Shown here: in pieces, positions 10,195 through 21,938 of the stretch | How the letters are laid out: every line of letters begins with the position of its first letter | Numbering within the stretch: the stretch's first letter is position 1 | Assembly: GCF_012489685.1 (NCBI RefSeq) | Contig: NC_080041.1 | Location: forward strand, 19,345,802 to 19,409,801 | Reading direction: 5' to 3' | Origin: Lotus japonicus | Lineage: Eukaryota > Streptophyta > Magnoliopsida > Fabales > Fabaceae | Length of the DNA: 64,000 nucleotides | Position numbers and translations under genes: made by a program | Notes under the pieces: generated by a model | The model's database searches: none | Seen by the model: only the letters and a program-made list of their open reading frames with translations | What the model was told of the DNA's origin: nothing

Positions 10195-13100
10195 CTATGC
10201 TGCAGTGGCAACCGCTGGCCCCACTTCAATCTCACGTGGATGCAAGAACACCTTAAGACCATTCTTCATGAACAAAGTGAGCGACATCTTCTGCTCCACC
10301 CGGTGACCGGGAACCGGTGACAACCGGTACCTTAACAGAACCGCCGCTGCCACAGACTTCATCTGCAAGTAAGCCAAGTCCTTCCCCAAACAAACCCTCG
10401 GTCCGGCATTAAACGCCACAAATTTAAACCCATCCTTCGGCGGTTCGAACCGGTCGCCTCGAACCGAAAGCCACCTCTCCGGTTTAAACTCCACACTATC
10501 CTCACCCCACACACTCTCCACTCTCCCCGCCGAGTATATCGAATACGTCACCGTCGACCCCGCCGGAACCACCGTACCGTCCGGCAACACGTCATCAGCC
10601 ACTGCTTGTTTAAAGTCCTGCGGCACAGACGGGTATAAACGCAACGTCTCGGCTAGTGCAGCTTTCAAGTACACTAGCCGGTCGGCCTCCTCGAAGTCGA
10701 GGGGGTCCTCCGTCCATCTCCGCCGTTCTCCGCCGCGGGTTTGTTTGAGAACCGTTGTAAGCTCGGTTATGATTTTCTCCTCCACGTGGGGGTGGGTCAT
10801 GACGAGATAGAAGAACCAGCTGAGGGCGACGGATGAGGTGTCTCGTCCGGCGAGGACGAAGTTCAGAATGATGCGCTGGAGGACTGCGGCGGAGAAGGGT
10901 TTTCCGTCGGTGTCGCGTTTCTTCATGAAGCGTGATAGGAGGTCGTCGGAGGGGGCTTTGTTGCGGTCGAAGATGGCGTCGTTCATGTAGGTTTCGACGA
11001 TTTGGAGACTGTGTTTCAGCCTCTTCTCTGGTCCGATGCAAAGAAGCTTCTGGAATCTCCACACTAGACCGGGGTACAGGAATCTGTATGCGTAATAAAT
11101 TTGGTGTAACCATGTAAGTAGAGGATCTTAAAATGTTTTATTCACAAGTTTACACCCCCAAATTTTTAAGATATATAGGAATAGAAAAGGAATAATTGAC
11201 GTGTGATTTGATAGAAAACAAAGGCTTTGTTTGGATTGGGGGAGGGGGATGGAGTGGAGTGGAGTGGTGGGGGAGGAGGGAGTGATCCATTGTTTGTTTT
11301 ATTTAAAATATGATGGAAGGGAGTGGTAAGTAGTGGTCCAAGATCCATCATGCTCAATTACTTTCCTTCATATTTGCTCCCCCCAAATTGGATGGAAAGA
11401 AATGGAAAGAAAAACTCATCACTTAATTAAATTATGAAAATACTATTATACCCATGGTAACCTCCATACATAACTTCTCCTAGTTGGTGGCCCTAATTTT
11501 CTCCCATCACGTAACAATTGAAATAGTTCTGGGCAGAATCTCTGCAACTTCACGTTATTGTGCTAGTGATAATAAATTTGAAACTTATTTGAAGATGGAT
11601 ATTGAGGATGATTATTTTCTAACTTATTTTCTAAATTTGTGTTTAATTCTGACTATTTGGAAGGGAAATAATTCTAATTACTCTGATGTTTGGCCTCCTT
11701 ATTGGGTACGCGTGTTTGCTTCTCTGAAGACTGAAGGAACCCACATGACTTCGTGATAACTTAGAAGGGCCCTTGCTTTTGTTTTAGGGGTTGTCTAAAT
11801 AACCCATGATAAAAATTGGGTTAAATCACTCATGACCAAGTGTACCAATTAGATTATAACATGTGTTTTTATATTATCCACCTCACTTTGTTCAATTCCT
11901 TTATTTTACATTTTCATAATTTTTATTTTATTAAATAATTTAATTGCGAAATAAACCTATCAATTTAGATAATAACGTACGACTCCTTCATTTCAAAAAA
12001 AAACATACGACCCCTTCTAAAAGAGAAAACAAAAAACCTTTCTTCCCCACTTTTCTTCCCTGTACGCTAGCTTTTCAGATGGAAATTGTTTTTACATCCA
12101 ACTTTTTCCTAACACACACCATAGAAATTGCAGTAATCAATATAATCATAGACTGGATGCATAAAATAGCAAACGATAATCACAGTAACTTTCTCATTCA
12201 TTTTTAATTGACCAATTCCTTCCATCTAACCACAGTAAAGAAATTGCAGCAATCAAGTAATCAACAAATTTATAAAGTGAAGAGTGATGAATCCTTAACG
12301 TGTTTCTTTTTATTACTGGCATTATAACTCTTGAGATGAAAATCAAGGAATAGGGCAAAAAAAAGCATTGGAAAGATCATTGAAGCCCTTCCAAGGAGGA
12401 AGAGCGTACAGGGAAATGGAAGAAAAGAGGGGTTATGGTTTTCTGTTTGTTCTTTTAATATAGAAAAGGACTCCTTTGTTATTATTTAAATTGGTAGGTT
12501 CATTCTGTAATTAAATTATTTAATAAAATCAGAATTATGAAAATGTAAAATAAAGGAGTTGAACTAAATGAGGTGGATAAATAAAGACACATAATATAAT
12601 ATGATTGGTACATTTGTACATGGGTGATTTAACCCAATTTTTATCATGGGTTATTTAGACAACCCCTTTGTTTTATGTTATTATCCCCTGTTCCTCTCTT
12701 TGTTTCTTGTTTCATTTCGTGTACATTTTCTCTATCTGTTCTATGTTTTTTGCTTTTCTATTACTCTGTGTAAGGTTGACACCCCTTGTGCCTCTTTATT
12801 AGTATTAATTCATTGCTTATCTGAAAAAATAAATTTGAAACTTGTTGGTACTTGGTATGCTCATGTCTTCAATACTCGATCGGAATATAGGAGCATTCAT
12901 GTTCCAGTTGTTAGACACACCAGATTATAAGATATTGAATATTGGCTACCAATTTTCAATTGGTTTCTCAGCTTGTCTTTTATTTTAAAATAAGGGTAAT
13001 ATAGGAATAACAAAAATTATAACTCATTCCGCTCCGTCCATTATCCAAACAATAGAGTGGTAACTTTGTTCCGCTCCGTCATAAAATATCCAAACAATGG

Positions 13101-14452
13101 AATGAAATTTTTATTCCATTCCGCTCCGCTCCATTCCATTCCATTATATTCCATTCTGCTCCGCTCCATTATGGTCCATCAATCCAAACATAGCCAAAGA
13201 GGTGTAGAATGAAAAATGTATAAAAATAAAATGGGGAAGAGAAAGTGAAGTGTGAATGGATCACACAGTCCCTATTCACTTACATTTTGCGAAATAAGAA
13301 GATGTTGAGAAAAGTGATTTTATAGAAAAATAAGAGAGATAAGAAGAAAAAGTAAATGAAAATAGGATGAAAGAGAAAGTGAGTGTGAACATATAAAAAA
13401 AAATTAAAAAAAGGGGTGGAAGGAAGATAAATTTACCATAATGGTGTAGTAAAATCAACATTATTTAACAAACCTAATTGAACATCCAATTTTGTGACGA
13501 TTTTTTCTCGCCACAAAGTGGAGAGTAGGGAAAAAAAAATTAATCATCCAGTTTGTCGGCTTAAAAAATTATTACATGAGTGAGTGTCTAAATGTAGTCG
13601 ACAATGTATAGTGGGTTGACTTATCTTTCTCATTGTATAAATTGTAGTAAAAAAAAGAGTCATTCTAAATACGGTTATTAGTAATATAAATATGAAAAAA
13701 TAAACTAAAATCAAAATTAGTTTGAGAATATTTAAGCATTTGATTAACTATATTTGTGTAAGAGTTACTCACCTGTACATGGTGGCTTCAGTGGCAGAGT
13801 CAAAAGCAATAGCAAAAGGGTTTTCTGGTAGCTCCACGGAGAGAGTTTCAGGATCCTTACCAAAAGTGAGTCCACAAATGTTATCAAACGTCAAGCGCAG
13901 GAGAAGGTCCTGCAAGTCCACTGAGACATTATCTTTAACCGCTTTGTCCAAAATGCACCACAATCGGTTCTTGATGGCGCGGTTCACCCAGCGAGCCATG
14001 GCTAGCCTTAGTGTCCGTGTTGTGAACTCGAGCGCCGCTGTCTTCCGCTGCATGAGCCATGTTTCCCCATCGCTATTGAAGATGCCCTGGCCTAAGAGAT
14101 CGTGGAACGCGGTCTGCCACTTGGGCCCCTTTGGATAGTTGTCGAACCGGGTTTTCAAGATGTGCTCGAGGTTCTTGGGGTGGCACGTGACTGTGTAGAA
14201 CCCTTGCTTGCGTGCTAAGAAAGGGAAGGGGATGATGCAGGTCTGGTAGGTGGCTGAGTCGCCGACAACGCGGAGGTTGTCGGCGATCCAGTCATGGACT
14301 CGATCCCGATTCTTGACTAGGACCGGGAGACTTCCCACAAAGGGCCATAGTTTTGGACCGGTTAGGGTTCGGGTGAGGAGGTAGAACCATAGGAAGTACG
14401 ATGATAAAATAGCTGCTAGAGTTAGGAGGAGAGGGAGGGATTCCATTTGCAT
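10195..14452 (-). CDS. CYP86A1: cytochrome P450 CYP86A1-like fatty acid omega-hydroxylase
   Basis: An ER-bound P450 that would hydroxylate the terminal carbon of fatty acids for suberin. Exon 1 is 14452-13773 and exon 2 is 11083-10195, giving 522 residues against about 513 for Arabidopsis CYP86A1. The intron starts GTGAGT and ends CATACAG, splitting an Arg codon. Seen in order: an N-terminal hydrophobic anchor, the I-helix AGRDTSS, the ExxR motif ETLR, KPERW, and heme-binding [10 protein letters not shown]. Diagnostic CYP86A1 words are [27 protein letters not shown] and [10 protein letters not shown]. The ATG at 14446 (MESLP) aligns with the family start and is an alternative to 14452. The 2.7-kb intron holds nested transposons. 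All catalytic motifs are intact. Confidence 0.93.
11223..13195. mobile_element. inverted-repeat DNA transposon in the P450 intron
   Basis: The ends GGCTTTGTTTGGATTG (11223) and CAATCCAAACATAGCC approached from 13195 are imperfect inverted repeats. They are followed inward by GGAGTGGAGTGG-like and CCGCTCCGCTCC-like runs. The flanks on both sides read AAA, which would fit a 3-bp duplication of the PIF/Harbinger class, though this is weak in A-rich DNA. No transposase is recognised in the core, and a second element sits inside it at 11787-12666. It belongs to the P450 intron, so it is transcribed with the pre-mRNA. Confidence 0.6.
11787..12666. mobile_element. Mutator-type inverted-repeat element, nested
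   Basis: The element starts GGGGTTGTCTAAATAACCC and ends with the inverted copy. The inverted arms continue for roughly 250-290 bp on each side with a few mismatches. The 9-bp sequence TTTGTTTTA flanks it perfectly on both sides (11778-11786 and 12667-12675), the target duplication expected of Mutator-like elements. It is 880 bp long, has no recognisable transposase, and inserted into the older element at 11223-13195. Confidence 0.88.
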
Positions 14453-14523
14453 CAAGGTGTACTGATATATTAGGCCACGTTAATGAAATTTTGAACTATG
14501 TAATGAGGTGCTTCCTTATTGCC

Positions 14524-14533
14524 TATATATATT
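14524..14533 (-). promoter_or_regulatory. TATA box of the CYP86A1-like gene
   Basis: On the minus strand the sequence reads AATATATATAGG, about 72 bp before the ATG at 14452. This is a usual plant distance once a short 5' UTR is allowed for. The call is based on sequence and position only. Confidence 0.5.
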
Positions 14534-14559
14534 GATGAGGATGACATTAAATGAAGGTT

Positions 14560-15029
14560 TAGGAGAGAGTTGTTGGGAAATTTAGCTCACATAAACTATA
14601 ACCACTTTTCCTAGCTGCATCTTCATTACTATCCCCTGAACTTTTAAAATACAAATATAATACTTAGTGAAAAAGATGAATATGAATAAATATCCCATTG
14701 CGTGCAGTACTTCAGCGGTAGAATATTGTTGTTTTCAGCTAATTTGTTATCTTAAACTGACAAACTTGCTTGAGAATGTGAAACAACGGGCCGGGATATG
14801 ATGGATACAATTCTAGATATAATGAGTCAATGGCTACAATAATAAGTAACATTATTAGGTATGAAAAATGCTGAAGAGTAAGGGGTAAGTGAGAAAATTA
14901 TGACGGGTTGGCACTGAAATATGGTAAATTGGATTTAGTCTGTTTAATTAATTAGCAATATTGTAATACTGCTTACACACATATATATAGTTAATATACC
15001 TTGTCAAAAAAAAAAATACAAATATACTT
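14560..15029. other. non-coding DNA upstream of the P450 gene
   Basis: AT-rich intergenic sequence with no recognised gene. It would contain the distal promoter of the CYP86A1-like gene. Confidence 0.35.
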
Positions 15030-15130
15030 ATGAGGAGGGTAGTTCAGTTGGCAGTATAATCTAAGTGTATGTGTGAGAATAACTATCGGGTCTCGATCCT
15101 TACACAATACATTTGAAAAGAGAAATGAAA
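15030..15130 (+). repeat. SINE-like tRNA-derived fragment
   Basis: TAGTTCAGTTGG (15040-15051) fits a Pol III A box, and GGGTCTCGATCC (15088-15099) fits a B box. They are about 36 bp apart, the spacing usual in tRNA genes and tRNA-derived SINEs. The sequence does not fold as an intact tRNA. I see no clear target duplication or oligo(T) tail, so it is most likely a SINE head remnant. Confidence 0.5.
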
Positions 15131-15242
15131 AGTCTTAATTATGACTAAATTGCATGAACGTGCACAAGCTTTGTCAACTTATTCAACTATCACATTCAAA
15201 TGTTTGTCCTAGACATATTAATAGCTTGCAATATTTCTTATA

Positions 15243-15437
15243 GGGTTAATGGTCAAATTAATCCTAAGTTTGTAAGCAAGTTTGATTTTATTCTCTTGAT
15301 TTAGGGAAAAATGATGTTTAGTGACAGTCAAAACCGTCAGTAGTTATAAAAATGACCGTTACTAAACGTTAGTTTTCCTTATAAAAACTAAAATTAAACC
15401 CACTTACAACCTCATAGACTAATTTAACCATTAACCC
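15243..15437. mobile_element. Mutator-type MITE
   Basis: The ends GGGTTAATGGTCAAATTAATC and the inverted GACTAATTTAACCATTAACCC match with two mismatches. Flanking 9-mers TTTCTTATA (15234-15242) and TTTCTTAAT (15438-15446) agree at 7 of 9 positions. The element is 195 bp and non-coding. Its centre also contains an inverted GACGGTTT / AACCGTC-like segment. Confidence 0.7.
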
Positions 15438-15626
15438 TTTCTTAATTATAAGTCAAACTAGTCAAATAAGGACCGAGCTTTTAACTACTGTGGTCTCTTT
15501 GCATGACAATTTTGATAACTTTCCAATATTTCAATGCTAACCTCCTTTCTTTTCTTTGTAAGCATTGAAACACTGGGTAGAGTGCAAGAGAAAGAGTAGT
15601 TAGATACGGGTTACCCGCAGTGAGAA
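15438..15626. other. short non-coding spacer
   Basis: Nothing recognised between the MITE and the next inverted-repeat element. Confidence 0.3.
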
Positions 15627-16284
15627 AATGGGCTTTCAACAAAATTTCAAATATGAAAGAAAAAATATTAGATGTTTCTGAATATTTTGCCCATGATTGT
15701 CTAAATAACTTTAGTTAAAGTTTGAGTTTAATTATTCTGAGAAAAATCCTTGATTTTATTCATCGAAATGACAGAATCAAAAGCCATTTCAAAGATGAAT
15801 TTTAAAAATAAGAGCAAAATTTATTCTGCACCATTTAACTGTCAACTAACTTGACTACTGTTATCCTCATTTTAAGAATAAACTTAATTGTACTTTTGCT
15901 TACCAGCTTAATGCGAATTATTGTATGAAGTCCCTAAACTTTGGAAAATTGCATTCTTGGTCTCGAACATTATACTCCGTCAACAGCTTTCCCCCTTCAG
16001 TTTATGTGCAAAAATTTACGGTTTTGAGACTCAAAGTGTAAATAAGCCAAAATAATAATTAAAAAAAACCAGAAAATTTTATCTTCATCTTGATCCTTAA
16101 CTCTGATTTTCAAGGGTTTTTTCTCAAAATTATTCAGCCCCAAATTTTAACTAGAGTCATTGGATTTCAAAAAAAAAAAACCAGAGTCATTAAACGACCC
16201 CATTTAGAAAATATTCAGAAACATCTTAGATTGTTTCTATCATCTGTTGTTTGAAATTTTGTTGAAAGCCCAAATTCGAACGAG
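15627..16284. mobile_element. inverted-repeat element with 9-bp flanking duplication
   Basis: GGGCTTTCAACAAAATTTCAAA near the left end (from 15630) recurs inverted near the right end (to 16271), with a further inner match around GATGTTTCTGAATATTTT. The perfect 9-mer CAGTGAGAA lies at 15618-15626 and again at 16285-16293, as expected for Mutator-type insertion. About 13 bases at the right end have no inverted partner on the left. No coding capacity is seen. Confidence 0.6.
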
Positions 16285-16385
16285 CAGTGAGAAGATTGGA
16301 TTGCAACAAGCACTTGCGACAAGTTCAACTTGGAACTCAGATTCGAATACACAATCTTATGTATAATCCCTTTGGAGCACTAACA

Positions 16386-18092
16386 CTTACTTTACTTTAC
16401 TTCAGTACGAAGATGGTGATAAGTGCAGCTTCCGATGCGGTGAAGTGCAGGATGTTTCCATCTACGTTCAAAGGCACAACGATGGCTTGGTTCACGACTT
16501 TGCCTCGGGGATCCATAGCAAAATTCCGTGATTTCTCGTCCAAGTTCCTCATCCAATTCTCCACGAGCAAGATCAAGAAGCTTACAATTGACGATCTGTA
16601 CAATGTCCGTCAGTTGGAGCGAGAAACCTTGAAGCAATATGTGAAGCGATACAGTGCTGCATCTGTGAAGATCGAGGAGTCGGAGCCACAGGCCTGCACC
16701 CGCACCTTCAAAAATGGACTATTGTCGGGAAAGCTGAACAACAAGTTGAGTAGGAAGCCAGCCCGCTCGATGACAGAAGTTCGCACTCGGGCGAGCACCT
16801 ACATCCTGGATGAGGACGACGACGCGTTTAAGAGAAAGCGGGCGAAGGCAGAAAAGGTCGACGGGCAAAGGGACGTGAGATCGACGAGGAAACAAGGATG
16901 GAAAAAGGAAAAGAGTCGTACGCAGAAGGATAAGAAGGTCGCCCGAACGGAGGAATTTGCCGAGGCGCAACTTTATTCGAAAAAAAGAAAAACTCGAGCG
17001 TCACCGCACATGGCAACCCACCGGCGTGAAGGGGCAGAGAGGGATCCGAATGCGGAATTGACGAAGCTGTTCTGGGAGGTCAAGGCGACACATGCGGTTG
17101 AAGGAAGTAGAGCAGGAATTAGTTCACGGCGGGGGGCGGTAGGTAGAGCTAAATGGTGCGAGTATCACCGCTCAGCGGGACACGACACTAGTGACTGTTT
17201 CACGCTGAAAGGCGAGGTCGGGAAACTTATCAGGGCAGGACGATCGCAAATGACTGACCACAGGCCAGGCAAAGGCCAACATGGCGGGCCCAGGCAGGAC
17301 AGACACCAACGTACGCCAACGACGGATAAGAAGGAAACCTTGACAACAAGGAGGAAGAGAGCTGAAGAAACCTTCAACAAAGACCTCGAACCACTGGTGG
17401 GGACGATAAATACAATCGCCGGGGGTTATGGTGGAGGTGATGACACACCTTCGGCGAGGTGCAGGCATGCAAGGGCGGTAACATCAATGCAAGAGTATGT
17501 GACCCCATTCGGTTTTCGGCATCCGGACATAGTGATATCGTCAGCGGACTTCGAGGGAATCAAGACACATAAGGATGATCCTGTGGTAGTAATGGTAAGG
17601 ATCAATAGCTTTAATGTGCGAAGAGTACTTTTGGACTAGGGAAGTTCTGCTGATATTATTTACGGCGATGCGTTCGAGCAATTGTGACTAACAGATAAGG
17701 ATCTGATGTCGTACACTAGGACTCTGGTAGGTTTCTCAGGAGAACAGGTCTGGGTGCGTGGCTACCTGGATTTAGACACGGTCTTTGGAATTGACGAGAA
17801 CGCCAAGCTTTTGCGTATAAGATATTTGGTATTGCAGGTTGTGGCGTCATACAATGTCATCATCGGACGGAACACGGTAAATCGCCTCGGCGCAGTAATT
17901 TCAACGGCTCACCTGGCGGTGAAGTACCCACTGATCTGCGGTAAAGTCGGGAAAATCGCGGTGGATCAGCGAAGGGCAAGGGAATGCTACAATAATTGCC
18001 TCAGTTTGTATGGAAAGAAGGGAGCCAGTGATGGACACAAATGTCACGAGATCGAGATCTTGAAAAGGGTTCAAGGCCAGCAGGGTTTTTAA
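16386..18092 (+). pseudogene. retrotransposon A: decayed gag-protease of a Tat-lineage Ty3/gypsy element
   Basis: The gag core reads VKCRMFPSTFKGTTMAWF and RETLKQYVKRYSAAS. Next comes a basic linker, then the zinc-knuckle-like WCEYHRSAGHDTSDC and a retroviral-type protease region. The protease active site reads LLD-stop-GSSADIIYG: the Gln codon CAG is now TAG at 17637-17639, and a Gly codon became TGA at 17685-17687. The reading frame otherwise continues to 18092. Upstream of about 16386 the similarity to the sister elements stops, so the 5' LTR and N-terminal gag are missing. In full-length relatives this polyprotein builds the particle and cleaves itself. This copy cannot. Confidence 0.85.
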
Positions 18093-18263
18093 GGCAAAGG
18101 GTGAAACAGTATAGGGAGATTGGAGCAGATGGTTGCTTGGAAGAGTGAGAGACTAAGGAGAAACTAAGGCCAGAAAAGGTTAGACGGCAGGACGGGAAGA
18201 GATGGGCAGTTCACTAATGCCCATGCCGAGGAACGCTGGGCGAACATAATCGAGGACCTGGAA

Positions 18264-18530
18264 ATGTACAAATTTAGCAGAGGAGTGCTGGCGATTGAGC
18301 CTAGGCTCACGGCTAGCCAAGAGAGGCGCCTAGAGAAACTAGTGAAGGACAATTTTGACCTCTTTAATTGGAGTCAGAAAGATGCAACGCTCTGGGAATC
18401 GCCTAGGTTTAGGAAGCCGACTCTTTTAAGCAAGAGCCAAGAGAAGAGAAGAGGGGGTGGTGACACAAGATGTGGTTCGAGCGAATCTAAAACAGGGAGG
18501 CGTCGAGCAAAACGAATGGAGAGCATTTGA
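18264..18530 (+). pseudogene. retrotransposon A: remnant of the pol start before the reverse transcriptase
   Basis: An 88-codon stretch contains LTASQERRLEKLVKDNFDLF, which aligns with LTEEQETRLTKLLGENLDLF of the intact pol in element D, just ahead of the reverse transcriptase. After about 18420 the reading frame is lost. Only basic low-complexity sequence remains, with no YVDD or integrase motif, so nearly all of pol has been deleted. Confidence 0.7.
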
Positions 18531-19030
18531 GCAACACCAGGGAAAACCGAAAAAGGTGCGAAAACAGAACCGAGCGCGCCGCCGCGAGAGTAAGAAAAGG
18601 GGCAAGACGGGATACTGGAGGCCAGTGGGATCGGCGATTTTTAAACCTTCAAGGCCAGCTAAGCGCGACAAGCAAAGAGGCGAGTTAGGAGAAGATCCTC
18701 TTTACTGCGGGGCGGTCTGGCGAGGGGTCTGGCCTCGCAAGAGCCAAGAGGAGGAAGTGAGCACATCAGGTCTGAAGGATGGGGTGTTTGGAGTGGTGCT
18801 CTGATCAGGAGGGCAAAAGATGGGGCATGGTCGCGGCGAGTAAAAGCAGGAAGTAGGACAAAAATAAAGATGCACTCTTTTTCTCCACCACGGGAGTTTT
18901 TTAATGAGGCATCCCTCAAGTGTAAAATCTATTTTACAATAGAATACAAAAGGATATTCTCAGTAGTACTCTGAACTTTCAACTAAATTGAAATGGTCGC
19001 CCGGTGGGAAAAATTCCCTAAAGGTGGCGA
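18531..19030. other. decayed pol or spacer of element A
   Basis: No recognisable domain. Purine-rich sequence continues from the truncated pol and then becomes the conserved downstream spacer. Confidence 0.35.
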
Positions 19031-19039
19031 TCCCAACAC

Positions 19040-19345
19040 GACCTTGATGTCCGGGGATCGCTCGGGAAAGTCCGGCGTGGACCGCTGCCACCCGTTGGTG
19101 ACGTGTGCGGATAAGCTTCTTATCCCAAGATCCTCCCCGAAATATGGGCGAGTAAAAGCCTCCCCAAAACATGGGCGAGCATTTTTAACTAGGCTAAGCC
19201 TTGGGCAACCCACATGGCCATTGGATCCCGAGCCACCGTAAGTCCCCGCCTAATAAGGCTGGTGGGGCCACACCTAATCTTACAGGAAAAGCGTGTGAAC
19301 AAAGCCTCAGTCCAAGACTGAGAAAAAGTCCTAGTTATCCCCAAC
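19040..19345 (+). repeat. retrotransposon A: conserved non-coding spacer downstream of pol
   Basis: The stretch CACCCGTTGG...GTGTGCGGATAAGCTTCTTATCCCAAG through AGTCCCCGCCTAATAAGGCTGG is repeated almost base for base in element C at about 48975-49290. A more diverged version lies in element D near 37700-37930 (inverted, as D is inverted). It has no ORF. Its place between pol and the antisense gene is the same in all three elements. Confidence 0.75.
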
Positions 19346-19546
19346 ACACTTTCAAAATTGTTGAATGAAGAAATTCAGGCAGTTAAAAAAAAAACAAATG
19401 AATGAACATGCAGCAAAACATTACGGGGCGACGTGCAAAAGGTGAAAAAGGGCGATCGAAACAGCTATTCTCGTTAATAGAAGACAAAAGAGTTGCAAGT
19501 GTTATCTTTAAAAATAATAATAATAAATTGCTATTACATAAATGAT

Positions 19547-21659
19547 CTAAGGGATATTAATGTTTCTGCCTTGCTCTACATCTTCATCGCTCAAGAAAAA
19601 CTCAGCTACAAAGCCCGGAGGATCCTCGGGACCAACCAACCTGGCAGAGGTGACCTTCTTGAACGCCCCCATGGGGCTAAGATCCAGCTGGGAGTGGAGG
19701 CGCTGAATTTAGGCCTTGGCAAGAAAGAAGCCGCGACCACGTTCAAAGACAGCAGCTGCCGCCGCATCTGACCCTAGTTTCTCTTCAAGGGCTGTTGCGT
19801 TTGATTGAGCTTGGGTTTTTGTTGCGACCAAAGCCTCGTCTTTCTTAACCATTTTCACACGGAGGGTCTCAAGTTCTGCACTCAGGGAAGAAATCGTTTG
19901 GTCTTTGGAGGCGAGCAGGTCTTCCTTCGAATCGGACTCCAGTTGCGCTTCTTGTTTGCACTTCTCCAAACTGTTCTCCAGTTCCGAGATCTTTTTGTTT
20001 CGGAACTCTAGGTAATCTCGGACTGCTTGATTTTCTCAACCAAGGCGGCCTCTTGGGAAGCTAGCTTGGCCTGGAGTACCTTACGCTCCTCGGCAGATTT
20101 AGAGTTGAGAGCGTGAAGGCGAGCCACCTCTTGCCGTAAAACTTTCGGAATCTTTGATGGCCCACTTGTAGCGATGGAAGGAATGGAGCAGTGTCGCCAA
20201 GGCGCCCTCGGAAACTATGTCTAAGCCCTGCCTTTGAACCACATCATCCATCCTCGCAGCTTGCGCCGGCGTGAAGGAGAGGGTAATTGACCCCGGATTG
20301 TCGGGAACGAGGGGTAGGAGTGGCTTGTTACCTGGGGGCGGCGGCTGCGTTGAACCCGCTGATGGGTTTGAGCTTTTCCCGGCGTGCGGCAGGGCAACAG
20401 TCCCGCCGACGAAGGCCCTGTTAACAGGCTCGCCCCGTACGTCAGACGAAGGAGCTGGAATTGTCTTGGAGGGTCCGCCGAGCTCGCCGGAGGTGGTAGT
20501 CGGGACATTCCCCTCGCCAGTAGGAGAAGCGGTGGTTGAGTTGTGTTGACTCTTGGGAGGCGGTTGAGAAGCCTCTTTGCTAGGACTATGAGGTGCCCGT
20601 TTCCTGACCTCGCCCTCTAATTGAGACGGGGACGATGTTTTGTCGCCTTTCAAGTTGGCACGAGGGGGAAATGGGGCATCCTTCTTCTGGTAAAATTTAT
20701 TTTCCCCGAATCAATTAATAACAAAGAAAAGTTAGTAGAATTGAAGAGAGTATAAAATGAGCAAGGGGAAAAGAACGAATCGTGGGAAGGACGGGAAACC
20801 TAAATAGGCAGGAGTTGACGGAATCTTGGCTTTACCAATCACTCGGGCGCAGTCTAGGGCCCTCGGGCTGGTCAACTATCTGTGACACCTCTTTGGTTCA
20901 GTACAAAGGGAAGCGAGTGGTGCCGTCCCTTAAAGTGAAGATTTCGGGATATTCGTGGGACACCACGATTTTGAAATACCTACGGGCGAGGTCATCCGTA
21001 ACGGTAGTCCAAAGGGGGTTGAAGCGTTGGTGGTTGGGTCTGGCTTCCAGGGAGACCCAGCTGCGAGGGGGTGATGGCTCGGTGGCCACACCATAGAAGT
21101 AAAAGAAATGAGAGGGTTCTGGCTCTTGCTGGATTGCATCGCAGAGGATTTCGAAGCACCGCAGGAAGGCCCAGCTGTTAGGGTGGAGTTGGGATGGGGC
21201 GACGTTTACGCTGCGCCGCACGGAGCAAATGAAGAGGGAAAAAGGAAACCGGATCCCCAAACCGGTAAACTTGTACTCATGCACATAGAAAAAATGTGGG
21301 TCTTTCACGTCACGGTAAGGGCGGCGAAGCTAAGGACGCTCGGAAGCCGAGCATCCGTTGTAGTGAAGAATGTTGTCGAGGGACTTCTCGTAGCAAAACC
21401 CACCACACCTCGAAGAGAGGATACAAACTAATTTCCACTGCTCGAAGGAGGACGGTTGGTTAGGAATCGTACCGGCTGGAAGACCCCTTAGGGCGGAGGG
21501 TGGTAAAGATTCCCAGGTCTTAAGTCGGAAAGTGGTAATGTCCTCCTTGTCAACGGGGACTCCCCCAGGAGAGAGAAGGTCGGCTGGAGGAACGTACCGT
21601 AGAGGGGTGGCAACGGTAGCGCCACAGGATGAGCTCCTGGTTCGGCGTCTTGGTGCCAT
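19547..21659 (-). pseudogene. retrotransposon A: antisense gene (aORF), frameshifted
   Basis: This gene runs opposite to gag-pol, from ATG 21659 to TAG 19547-19549. It is homologous to the intact aORF of element D. The order is an N-terminal block (FCYEKSLDNILHYNGCSASERP), a conserved block (HFFYVHEYKFTGLGIRFPFS, LHPNSWAFLRCFEIL, SHEYPEIFTLRDGTTRFPLY), then a Pro/Ser-rich linker and a coiled-coil tail ending near the conserved FERGRGFFLAKA. Several frameshifts break it, and the exon junction seen in D is degenerate here. Antisense ORFs at this place are known in Tat-lineage plant elements. Their function is not established. Confidence 0.75.
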
Positions 21660-21926
21660 TGGGGGAAAGTGCAAAGTTTGGGGTAGAATGGAAGAAATGA
21701 AAGAAACTTTGAGGTTCTAGAGACTCACTGGAGTGGGGGGAAGCAAAAGGAGCGTCGTTGGTGCCAGAGTAGCAATTTGTCGAACGGCCTTTTTGAGCAA
21801 AGAGAGTGGCTAGGATTTGAGGTTGTAAAAGAAGCGAAGGATGAGGTAGTAACGTCCTTATAGGAAAGGGGTGGCTGTTGAGGGGAGACGCGTGTGGAGG
21901 AATTTTTTGGATGGTTACTTATGGAC

Positions 21927-21938
21927 GTGGGGAGAAGG
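21927..21938 (+). promoter_or_regulatory. polypurine tract of element A
   Basis: GTGGGGAGAAGG directly precedes the LTR start TGGAGAATC. This is the position and composition of the plus-strand primer of LTR retrotransposons. Element C has the same arrangement (GTGGAGGGAAGG then TGGAAAATC). Confidence 0.75.

Noticed and set aside
12646..12930. 94-codon hydrophobic ORF in the P450 intron
   Set aside because: It crosses the edge of the 880-bp Mutator-type element and is built of T-rich non-coding DNA.
15030..15130. True tRNA gene
   Set aside because: The A and B boxes are present, but I could not form an acceptor stem or a proper anticodon arm.
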